Source: Dokdonella sp. (GTDB lineage Bacteria; Pseudomonadota; Gammaproteobacteria; Xanthomonadales; Rhodanobacteraceae). Taken from it: DNA of 5,553 nt. The DNA lies in assembly GCA_030150315.1 (NCBI GenBank), contig JASLGB010000050.1, positions 1 to 5,553 of the forward strand. The letters are read 5' to 3'. Shown piece by piece: positions 1-4,942 of the stretch (positions are counted from its first letter, which is position 1; every line of letters begins with the position of its first letter). Made by a program: the position numbers and the translations under genes. Below the pieces are notes generated by a model, which saw only the letters and a program-made list of their open reading frames with translations, had not been told where the DNA came from and searched no databases.

Positions 1-34
1 GCTGGTGATGATCGAAGGGGACTACTTCCCGTAA
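1..34 (+). CDS. bamE: BamE (SmpA) C-terminal end, partial, cut by window start
   Basis: The frame beginning at base 2 reads LVMIEGDYFP and stops at TAA (32-34). Most of the gene lies outside the window. An (I/V)EGDYFP ending is what I recall from BamE of xanthomonad-type bacteria, and bamE convergent with rnfH-ratA is a well-known gammaproteobacterial order, so identification rests on a short peptide plus context. BamE is a small outer-membrane lipoprotein of the BAM complex that inserts beta-barrel proteins. Family members in this group often carry a charged Lys-rich tail after this motif. Here such a tail is present downstream but out of reach of translation (next entry). The domain fold itself cannot be seen. 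Confidence 0.5.
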   Translation, partial: LVMIEGDYFP

Positions 35-135
35 GATCCGCAACAGCTGTGAAGGACGCACGCAAGTACAAGCGCGAATATCCCGACGAGAAGCGCCCTG
101 CCGACGAGAAGAAGAAGCGTCCGCAGAACGGCTGA
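35..135 (+). pseudogene. Apparently decayed Lys-rich tail of bamE
   Basis: After the TAA at 32-34 the same frame continues D-P-Q-Q-L and meets a second stop (TGA, 50-52). From there frame 1 is open to TGA 133-135. It reads KDARKYKREYPDEK and then a Lys/Arg-rich end (DEKKKRPQNG). Third codon positions in this stretch are almost all G or C, as in the neighbouring genes, so it looks like real coding sequence. Reading TAA as GAA and restoring one base near 50-52 would give one continuous tail (FPEDPQQL, then KDARKYK). The restored tail would end 4 bp from the rnfH stop, a tight packing typical of this locus. Sequencing error, strain-level decay or a coincidental open frame are all possible. Confidence 0.35.
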
Positions 136-156
136 TCGCTCAGCGCTTCTTCTTTT
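107..156. repeat. Inverted repeat between convergent bamE tail and rnfH; possible bidirectional terminator
   Basis: AGAAGAAGCG (110-119) is the exact reverse complement of CGCTTCTTCT (144-153). Pairing can extend to 107 and 156 with one G-U pair. The 24-base loop holds a smaller perfect hairpin, GCTGA-TCGC-TCAGC (131-144), followed on the + strand by a T-rich run (147-156). Each outer arm also encodes a Lys-rich protein end. The T tract is interrupted by C, so it is a weak candidate terminator for + strand transcripts, and weaker still for the - strand. Confidence 0.4.
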
Positions 157-442
157 CTGCAGCACGCTCGGCGCGAAGGCGCCGCGCCTGCTTCGGGTCG
201 ATCAGAAGCGGACGGTAGATTTCGACCCGATCGCCTTCGCTCACGAGGGCATCGCGCGCGACCGGCTTCGACCAGATTCCCGCCGCAAGGCCGGTCACGT
301 CGATGCCGCATTCGCGCTCGACACCGGACGCGCGGATGGCGTCCCCCACGGTGGCACCGGATGGCAGCTCGACGCGACGCAGGAACTGCCGCCCCGGCTC
401 GGCCCAGGCAACCTCGACCACGAACGCGCCGCGCTCAGTCAT
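140..442 (-). CDS. rnfH: RnfH family ubiquitin-fold protein (RatB)
   Basis: A 100-residue protein starting MTERGAFVVEVAWAEPG. It matches the RnfH/UPF0125 family: an N-terminal strand, a ThiS/MoaD-like beta-grasp core (VELPSGATVGDAIRASGV, about 25-41), then GIWSKPVARDALVSEGDRVE (about 65-74 for the G-D-R turn) and the family ending EIYRPLLIDPKQARRLRAERA. Length is normal. The family is named for occasional linkage to rnf genes and was also called RatB; its biochemical role is not established. The ATG at 442 lies inside the last codons of ratA (8 bp overlap), so translation is probably coupled to ratA. No strong ribosome-binding site precedes it. The Lys-rich end (EKKKR) is encoded by one arm of the inverted repeat at its 3' side. 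Confidence 0.9.
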   Translation of the reverse strand: MTERGAFVVEVAWAEPGRQFLRRVELPSGATVGDAIRASGVERECGIDVTGLAAGIWSKPVARDALVSEGDRVEIYRPLLIDPKQARRLRAERAAEKKKR

Positions 443-866
443 GGCTTTTCGCCGCCGCTGCGCAGAAGTCGTCGACCATGCGATTGGCCAGCCCCTGGAA
501 GCCCAGCCGCATTGCCGCTGCACCCAGCTTTCCGCTGTAGTCGAAGTCGAGCGCCAAGGCCACGCGACAACCGTCCTCGCCCAATGGCGTGAAGGACCAC
601 TCGCCTTCAAGCGAGCGCAACGGTCCCTCCACCAGATGCATGTGCAGGCGGTGCGGGCGTTCGGTCGTGTTGCGGGTGGTGAAGCCCTGCGTCATGCCGG
701 CAAAACGCAGGTCCAGGCGTGCAACCACCGTGCCGCCCTCGCTTTCGATCACGCGTGCGGCGGAACACCAGGCAAAGCGCCTCGGGTATGCTTCGACGTC
801 GTTGACGAGATCGAACATTCGTTCGGGCATCTGGCGTACGAGGGCGTGGCGTCGGATCTGGATCAT
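435..866 (-). CDS. ratA: RatA, START/COQ10-like protein, inhibitor of ribosome subunit association
   Basis: A 143-residue protein of the polyketide cyclase/START (COQ10-like) superfamily, the usual length for RatA. Visible family features are MIQIRRHALV with the helix MPERMFDLVNDVEAYPRRF (13-31), the WCSAARV segment (33-39), the strand VARLDLRFAGM (48-58), FTTRN (62-66), LVEGPLRSLEGEWSF (78-92), a DFDYSGKLGAA stretch (107-117) and the long C-terminal helix ending NRMVDDFCAAAA. In E. coli RatA is reported to block association of 30S and 50S subunits; the fold is also used by Coq10-type quinone-binding proteins, so the cellular role here is inferred. The frame stays open far upstream, but ATG 866 gives the family N terminus. 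It is divergent from smpB with 21 bp between starts, and first in a two-gene unit with rnfH. Confidence 0.9.
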   Translation of the reverse strand: MIQIRRHALVRQMPERMFDLVNDVEAYPRRFAWCSAARVIESEGGTVVARLDLRFAGMTQGFTTRNTTERPHRLHMHLVEGPLRSLEGEWSFTPLGEDGCRVALALDFDYSGKLGAAAMRLGFQGLANRMVDDFCAAAAKSHD

Positions 867-875
867 CGTTGCTGG

Positions 876-881
876 ATTGTA
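876..881 (-). promoter_or_regulatory. Candidate -10 box of ratA
   Basis: On the - strand TACAAT matches the sigma-70 -10 consensus at five of six bases. It ends nine bases before the ratA ATG, which would give a leader of only three or four bases. The corresponding -35 region, inside smpB codons at about 898-905, has no good match. No Shine-Dalgarno sequence precedes ratA. Confidence 0.4.
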
Positions 882-887
882 GTGGAC

Positions 888-1379
888 ATGGCAAAGCAGA
901 AACCCAAGGAAAAAAGCGGAACCGGCACGATCGCGCAGAACAAGCGCGCGCGGCACGAGTACCACATCGACGAGCACTACGAAGCCGGCATTGCACTGCT
1001 CGGCTGGGAAGTGAAAAGCCTGCGCGCAGGTCGCGTGAACCTTGGCGACGCCTACGCGATCGTCAAGAACGGCGAGATCTTCCTGTTTGGGTCTTCGATC
1101 GTGCCGCTGATCTCCGCTTCGACGCATGTCGTTGCCGAGGATCGGCGCACCCGCAAGCTGCTGCTGCACCGCGAAGAGATCGACAAGCTGGTCGGTGCGA
1201 TCGAGCGCAAGGGTTACACCTTGGTGCCGCTGTCGATGTACTGGAAGTCGAACCGCGTCAAGCTCGATCTCGGCCTCGCACGCGGCAAGCAGGAGCACGA
1301 CAAGCGCGACACCGCCAAGGAGCGCGACTGGAACCGCGAGAAGCAACGCGCGATGCGGGCGCACAACAAGCTCGCATGA
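888..1379 (+). CDS. smpB: SmpB, SsrA (tmRNA)-binding protein
   Basis: A 163-residue protein (E. coli 160) that binds tmRNA and brings it to stalled ribosomes for trans-translation. Family motifs are in order: GTIAQNKRARHEY (13-25), YEAGIALLGWEVKSLRAG (31-48), FLFGSSI (65-71), HVVAEDRRTRKLLLH (80-94), GYTLVPLSMYWK (109-120), GKQEHDKR (133-140) and the basic tail DWNREKQRAM (147-156). D138, K139 and R140 correspond to the E. coli DKR residues. The tail that folds in the mRNA channel keeps W148 and M156, while the Ile before that Met in E. coli is Ala here. The frame is open far upstream, but only opposite ratA and rnfH; ATG 888 gives the normal N terminus. The only upstream ribosome-binding match is a weak GTGG two bases from the ATG. 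No ssrA gene is visible nearby. Confidence 0.97.
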   Translation: MAKQKPKEKSGTGTIAQNKRARHEYHIDEHYEAGIALLGWEVKSLRAGRVNLGDAYAIVKNGEIFLFGSSIVPLISASTHVVAEDRRTRKLLLHREEIDKLVGAIERKGYTLVPLSMYWKSNRVKLDLGLARGKQEHDKRDTAKERDWNREKQRAMRAHNKLA

Positions 1380-1380
1380 G

Positions 1381-1419
1381 CCCTGTGTGGCCCGCAGCGG
1401 TCGCGCGCGGGCCTCAGGG
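1381..1419. other. Stem-loop between convergent smpB and orn
   Basis: GGCCCGC (1389-1395) pairs with GCGGGCC (1407-1413), leaving an 11-base loop. An outer stem CCCTG (1381-1385) pairs with CAGGG (1415-1419) across a small asymmetric internal loop. It fills the 34-bp gap and runs into the orn stop codon. Neither strand has a T run after the stem, so it is not a canonical intrinsic terminator. It may stabilise 3' ends or assist Rho-dependent ending. Confidence 0.4.
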
Positions 1420-1980
1420 GAAGTGCAAGCCTCCCAGCTGGCCCATGAAGGGCCGGTAGTAGCGCAGCTCGGCAATCGAGTCGCGCACGTCGCTGAGCGC
1501 GGTATGCGCGGAGTCCTTCGAGAACCCGCGCGCCACGTCCGGCGACCAGCGTCGCGCCAGCTCCTTGATCGTGGAAACGTCGAGGTTCCGATAGTGGAAG
1601 AAGCGCTCCAGCCGCGGCATCAGCCGATGCAGGAAGCGCCGATCCTGGCAGATCGAATTGCCGCACATGGGCGACTTCCCTGCCGGGATCCAGCCGGCGA
1701 GGAAATCCACCGTCAGCGCCTCGGCCGTCGCGATGTCCATGTCCGAATCGAGAACACGCTGCCACAGGCCGGAGCGGCCGTGCTGGTTGCGATTCCAGTC
1801 GTCCATGCCCTCGAGCCGCTCGAGCGGATGGTGGATCGCGATCTCCGGCCCCTCCGCAAGCAGGTTCAACTCCTTGTCGGTGACGGCCGTGGCGATCTCG
1901 AGGATCGAGTCGCTGCCCGGATCGAGCCCGGTCATTTCCAGATCGATCCAGATCAGATGGTCGTCGCTGATCGCACCCAT
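1414..1980 (-). CDS. orn: Oligoribonuclease, DEDDh 3'-5' exoribonuclease
   Basis: A 188-residue protein (E. coli 181) that degrades very short RNAs, including the pGpG left from cyclic-di-GMP breakdown, to mononucleotides. It is usually essential in gammaproteobacteria. The metal-binding and catalytic residues are all present: D13 and E15 in WIDLEMTGLD, D113 in CGNSICQDRRFL, H159 and D164 in HTALSDVRDS, each one position after the E. coli counterparts. Other family marks are HHPLERLEGMDDWNRNQHG (50-68), SGLW (70-73), LDVSTIKELARRW (133-145), and the ending LRYYRPF. ATG 1980 is supported by a GGGAG ribosome-binding site five bases upstream. It is convergent with smpB and divergent from sbcB, so it is probably transcribed alone. 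Confidence 0.97.
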   Translation of the reverse strand: MGAISDDHLIWIDLEMTGLDPGSDSILEIATAVTDKELNLLAEGPEIAIHHPLERLEGMDDWNRNQHGRSGLWQRVLDSDMDIATAEALTVDFLAGWIPAGKSPMCGNSICQDRRFLHRLMPRLERFFHYRNLDVSTIKELARRWSPDVARGFSKDSAHTALSDVRDSIAELRYYRPFMGQLGGLHFP

Positions 1981-1985
1981 GGTCG

Positions 1986-2033
1986 CTCCCGCCTAAACCT
2001 TGGAAGTCTAGGCAAGCCGGCGCGGATTGGAAA
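1986..2033 (-). promoter_or_regulatory. Candidate orn promoter and ribosome-binding site
   Basis: On the - strand TTTCCA (2033-2028) and TAGACT (2010-2005) are separated by 17 bases, each matching the sigma-70 consensus at four of six positions. A start near 1998 would give a leader of about 18 bases that contains the GGGAG at 1990-1986. The -35 box sits eight bases from the sbcB -10 candidate on the other strand, so the two promoters may compete. Confidence 0.4.
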
Positions 2034-2041
2034 CCCTGCGC

Positions 2042-2054
2042 TATGCTGCCGCGA
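2042..2054 (+). promoter_or_regulatory. Candidate sbcB -10 box placed for a leaderless mRNA
   Basis: TATGCT (2042-2047) matches the -10 consensus at four of six positions and is followed by six bases and then the ATG at 2054. With ordinary spacing the first transcribed base would be the A of the ATG. No Shine-Dalgarno sequence lies upstream, and I see no convincing -35 box at 2018-2024. Confidence 0.35.
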
Positions 2055-3490
2055 TGACGCAGACCTTCCTCTGGCACGACTACGAGACCACCGGCGCCGA
2101 TACGCGGCGCGATCGGCCGGCGCAGTTTGCGGCGATACGCACCACGCTCGACCTCGAACCGGTCGGCGAGCCGGTATCCTTCTTCTGCCGTCCGGCACCC
2201 GACGTGCTGCCGCATCCGCAGGCCTGCCTGATCACCGGCATCACGCCGCAGCGCATGCTGCGCGAAGGGGTGACGGAGGCCGACTTCGCCGCGCGCGTGC
2301 ACGAGCAGATGGCCGAGCCGGGCACCTGCAGCGTCGGCTACAACTCGCTGCGCTTCGACGACGAGATCACGCGCAACCTGCTGTACCGGAACTTCCACGA
2401 TCCCTATGAGCGCGAATGGCGCGATGGCAATTCACGCTGGGATCTGATCGATCTCGCGCGCATGGCCTATGCGTTGCGCCCGGACGGCATCGAATGGCCG
2501 CGACGCGAGGACGGCACGCCAAGCTTCCGGCTCGAACACCTGGCGACCGCGAACCGCATCGAGCAGGCGCGCGCGCACGATGCCGTCTCCGACGTCGAGG
2601 CACTGATCGGGCTCGCGCGCCTTCTGCGCGTGCGTCAGCCGAAACTGTGGGAGTTCTACTTCGGCCTGCGCCGCAAGCAGCGCGTCTTCGAACTGCTTGA
2701 TGTGGCGCGCATGACGCCGCTGGTGCACGTCTCGTCGCGCTATCCGGCCAGTCGCGGCTGCCTCGCCATCGTCGCGCCGCTGGCGATCCATCCGGGGCAG
2801 CCGAACGGCGTGATCGCCTACGACCTCGACACCGATCCGAGTGCGCTGATCGAGCTCGACGCCGAAGACATCGCCGATCGCGTGTTCACCGCGCGCGCCG
2901 ATCTTCCGGACGACGTCGAGCGCATTCCGCTGAAGACGATCCATGCCAACCGCTCGCCGGCCCTGGCACCGCTGAGCGTGCTGCGCGATGCCGACCCGAA
3001 GCGGATCGCGCTCGATCCCGAACGCGCCATGGCACACCTGAAGCGGCTGCGTCAGGCCGATGGCCTGGTGGCCAAGCTGCATCGCGTGTTTTCGCTTGGC
3101 GGCGAGCGTGCGCCGACGCCCGATCCGGAGCTTGCGATCTATGACGGCTTCCTGCCCGACAGCGACAAGCGCCTGCTGCGCATGGTGCGCGAGACGCCGC
3201 CGCAGGAGTTGGGCAGTCGCGTTTTCCCGTTTCGCGACACGCGCTACGCCGAGCTGCTGTTCCGCTACCGCGCACGCAACTGGCCGGACACGCTCGATGC
3301 CGACGAACGCAAGCGCTGGGAAACATTCCGCCAGCGCCGGCTCGACACGGCAACGCCGCTGACGCCACTCACGCGCGAAGACTATCTCGGCACGATTGCA
3401 GGCCTGCGCGCCGACCCCGCGCTGCCGAACGCGCAGGTTCCGCTGCTCGACGCGCTGGAGCGCTGGAACACGGAAATCGACGGCCTCTAG
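2054..3490 (+). CDS. sbcB: Exonuclease I, single-stranded DNA 3'-5' exonuclease
   Basis: A 478-residue protein (E. coli ExoI 475) that processively digests single-stranded DNA from 3' ends in recombination and mismatch repair. The N-terminal DEDDh domain (about 1-190) has D9 and E11 in WHDYETTG, RPAQFAAIRT (21-30), LITGITPQ (59-66), D102 in GYNSLRFDDEITRN, NSRWDLIDL (126-134), LPS-type SFRLEHLATAN (157-167), then H175 and D180 in AHDAVSD. These align with D15, E17, D108, H181 and D186 of E. coli at a constant offset of six. The ExoI SH3-like domain follows (about 200-345, with MTPLVHVSSRYPASRG), then the helical C-terminal domain with YDGFLPDSDKRLL (363-375) and LLFRYRARNWPDTLD (401-415). A TTG at 2027 is in frame, but ATG 2054 gives the family N terminus. 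The gene is complete. Confidence 0.97.
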   Translation: MTQTFLWHDYETTGADTRRDRPAQFAAIRTTLDLEPVGEPVSFFCRPAPDVLPHPQACLITGITPQRMLREGVTEADFAARVHEQMAEPGTCSVGYNSLRFDDEITRNLLYRNFHDPYEREWRDGNSRWDLIDLARMAYALRPDGIEWPRREDGTPSFRLEHLATANRIEQARAHDAVSDVEALIGLARLLRVRQPKLWEFYFGLRRKQRVFELLDVARMTPLVHVSSRYPASRGCLAIVAPLAIHPGQPNGVIAYDLDTDPSALIELDAEDIADRVFTARADLPDDVERIPLKTIHANRSPALAPLSVLRDADPKRIALDPERAMAHLKRLRQADGLVAKLHRVFSLGGERAPTPDPELAIYDGFLPDSDKRLLRMVRETPPQELGSRVFPFRDTRYAELLFRYRARNWPDTLDADERKRWETFRQRRLDTATPLTPLTREDYLGTIAGLRADPALPNAQVPLLDALERWNTEIDGL

Positions 3491-3492
3491 AT

Positions 3493-3560
3493 CAGGTGGC
3501 CGGAATCCTCACCACGCAGTGACGGCTCCGGGCCTGCGCGGAATCCACTCGGGCCACCTG
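3493..3560. repeat. Long-range 9-bp inverted repeat after sbcB
   Basis: CAGGTGGCC (3493-3501), two bases after the sbcB stop, is the exact reverse complement of GGCCACCTG (3552-3560), with 50 bases between. Inside the loop the octamer CGGAATCC occurs twice (3501-3508 and 3539-3546). Neither strand has a T run after an arm, so this is not an intrinsic terminator. The rest of the gap to 3611 shows nothing recognisable. Confidence 0.4.
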
Positions 3561-3611
3561 CGCGCAATGACGCATGCCAGCCATCGAAGAGGGATCGGGA
3601 AGAAAGGACGC

Positions 3612-3641
3612 AAAAAAGACGGCCGTCGTTGCCGACGGCCG
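3612..3641 (-). terminator. Rho-independent terminator of the rpsP-rimM-trmD-rplS operon
   Basis: A perfect 9-bp GC-rich stem, CGGCCGTCG (3620-3628) with CGACGGCCG (3633-3641), closes a four-base loop. On the - strand the stem is followed two bases later by six T residues (3617-3612), the classic layout. It lies about 57 bases past the rplS stop. A smaller stem, GGAGCA/TGCTCC (3651-3656/3671-3676), lies between them. On the + strand no T run follows, so it probably does not end sbcB transcripts. Confidence 0.9.
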
Positions 3642-3698
3642 CCTTGACGAGGAGCACAGACGCGACTCAATGCTCCAAGAGCGATACCCGCGAAGGAA

Positions 3699-4061
3699 TC
3701 AAGCCTTCTTGGTGTAGGCGCTGAGATCTTCCTTGATGCGCGCTGCCTTGCCTTCGAGGCCACGCAGGTAATAAAGCTTGGCACCACGGACCTTGCCGCG
3801 ACGCTTGACGACGACCGAGTCGATCGTCGGGCTATGCGACTGGAACACGCGCTCCACGCCGAAGCCGTGCGAAATCTTGCGTACCGTGAAGGCCGAGTTC
3901 AGGCCGGCGTTCTTGCGCGCGATGACCACGCCTTCGTAGGCCTGGACGCGCTCACGCGTGCCTTCCTTGACCTTCACGTTGACGATGACGGTGTCGCCCG
4001 GGCTGAATTCCGGAAGCGAAAGGGTCATCTGGGCGGCTTCGAATTGCTGGATCAGGTTCAT
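3699..4061 (-). CDS. rplS: 50S ribosomal protein L19
   Basis: A 120-residue protein (E. coli 115) of the large subunit that sits at the interface with the 30S subunit near L14. The family sequence is clear: MNLIQQFEAAQMT, FSPGDTVIVNVKVKEG (19-34), RVQAYEGVVIARKNAGLNSA (38-57), FTVRKISHGFGVERVF (58-73), SHSPTIDSVVVKRRGKVRGA (75-94), KLYYLRGLEGKAARIKEDL (95-113), and a short lineage-specific tail ending YTKKA. A TTG four codons upstream is in frame, but ATG 4061 gives the usual start and has GGTGA at 4071-4067, five bases away. It is the last gene of the operon, 25 bp after trmD, and is followed by the terminator. Confidence 0.97.
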   Translation of the reverse strand: MNLIQQFEAAQMTLSLPEFSPGDTVIVNVKVKEGTRERVQAYEGVVIARKNAGLNSAFTVRKISHGFGVERVFQSHSPTIDSVVVKRRGKVRGAKLYYLRGLEGKAARIKEDLSAYTKKA

Positions 4062-4066
4062 CACAT

Positions 4067-4071
4067 TCACC
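4067..4071 (-). promoter_or_regulatory. Ribosome-binding site of rplS
   Basis: GGTGA on the - strand, five bases before ATG 4061, is the clearest Shine-Dalgarno match among the genes of this operon seen here. It supports the ATG over the in-frame upstream TTG (4073), which would overlap the site. Confidence 0.55.
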
Positions 4072-4086
4072 AAAGGGTCTGGTTCT

Positions 4087-4860
4087 TCAATCGCCGGATT
4101 CCCGACCCGGCATCGTCTTTTCCGCGTGCTCGTCCTGGAACTCGACCAGCAGCGCGCGTGTTTTCTTGTCCAACTCGACCTGCGCCAGCAGGTCCGGACG
4201 CCGCAGCCAGGTTCGCCCCAGCGACTGCTTCAAACGCCAACGGCGAATCGCCGCATGGTCGCCGGACAACAGTACCGCCGGCACATCACCCCACGCATCG
4301 CGCACGGGTCGCGTGTAGTGCGGGCAATCGAGCAATCCGTTCGAGAACGAATCCTGCTCTGCCGAATCGGCATCGTTCAATGCGCCCTGCTGCAACCGCC
4401 CGACCGCGTCGATCACGACCGCCGCCGCCAGCTCGCCGCCGGAGAGCACGTAATCGCCGATCGAGATTTCCTCGGCCACCGCGTGCTCCACGAAACGCTC
4501 GTCCACACCCTCGTAGCGTCCGCACAGCAGCACCAGATGATCGCGCCGTGCCAGCTCCGCCGCCTTGGCCTGATCGAACCGTCGCCCCTGCGGGCTGAGG
4601 TAAATCGCCTTGGCTTGCCCTGCTCCGCTCGCGGCGCGCATCGCAGCCAGCGCTCGACGCAGGGGCTCAACCATCATCACCATGCCGGGGCCGCCGCCGC
4701 AGGTCCGGTCATCGGCCTTGCGGTAGTTGCCGTCGGCGAAATCGCGCGGGTTCCACGTCGCGATCTCGATCAGGCCGCGCTCACGCGCCCGCCCGACCAC
4801 ACCGATGTTCGTACTGCTCTCGACAAAATCCGGGAACAGCGTGATGACGTCGATGCGCAT
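4087..4860 (-). CDS. trmD: tRNA (guanine-N1-)-methyltransferase TrmD
   Basis: A 257-residue SPOUT (trefoil knot) enzyme, E. coli 255, that uses S-adenosylmethionine to make m1G37 in tRNAs with G36-G37, preventing +1 frameshifts. Visible parts: MRIDVITLFPDF (1-12), the Gly-rich GGGPGMVMMVEPLR (55-68), knot segments YLSPQGRRF (87-95), LCGRYEGVDERF (112-123) and SIGDYVLSGGELA (133-145). R155 and D170 correspond to catalytic R154 and D169 of E. coli. GLLDCPHYTRP (175-185) and RRWRLKQSLGRTWLRRPDLL (206-225) complete the tRNA-binding C-terminal domain. The frame is open upstream to a GTG at 4932, but ATG 4860 gives the universal N terminus. The gap after rimM is 82 bp and no well-spaced ribosome-binding site is seen. 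The segment before GGGPGM reads DDRTC where DDRPY or DDRTF is usual. Confidence 0.97.
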   Translation of the reverse strand: MRIDVITLFPDFVESSTNIGVVGRARERGLIEIATWNPRDFADGNYRKADDRTCGGGPGMVMMVEPLRRALAAMRAASGAGQAKAIYLSPQGRRFDQAKAAELARRDHLVLLCGRYEGVDERFVEHAVAEEISIGDYVLSGGELAAAVVIDAVGRLQQGALNDADSAEQDSFSNGLLDCPHYTRPVRDAWGDVPAVLLSGDHAAIRRWRLKQSLGRTWLRRPDLLAQVELDKKTRALLVEFQDEHAEKTMPGRESGD

Positions 4861-4942
4861 CGCGCGGTATCCGCCCACCTCGTGCAACCTTCCGTGATCG
4901 CTGGAAACGGGATGCCGGCTTCCTGCCCGCACCTTTGCTTGC

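Noticed and set aside
303..887. In-frame upstream extension of smpB (195 extra codons)
   Set aside because: It runs entirely antisense to rnfH and ratA, has no family similarity, and SmpB starts normally at 888. Long antisense frames are expected with GC-rich third positions.
867..1475. Upstream extension of the ratA frame on the - strand across smpB
   Set aside because: It is antisense to smpB; RatA proteins start at MIQIRRHALV, matching ATG 866.
2027..2053. TTG start for sbcB nine codons upstream
   Set aside because: It adds METLRYAAA, absent from ExoI proteins as I know them, and covers the -10 candidate; ATG 2054 fits the family.
1214..2398. Long - strand open frame of 394 codons
   Set aside because: It is a different frame from orn over the same bases and antisense to smpB and sbcB; orn has all catalytic residues in its own frame.
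1126..2409. Long + strand open frame of 427 codons
   Set aside because: It overlaps smpB and sbcB out of frame and is antisense to orn; the translation is low-complexity Arg/Ala-rich with no recognisable domain.
3509..3787. Small open frames on both strands in the sbcB-rplS gap
   Set aside because: They span the terminator hairpin or the rplS 3' end, lack ribosome-binding sites and have Arg-rich shadow composition.
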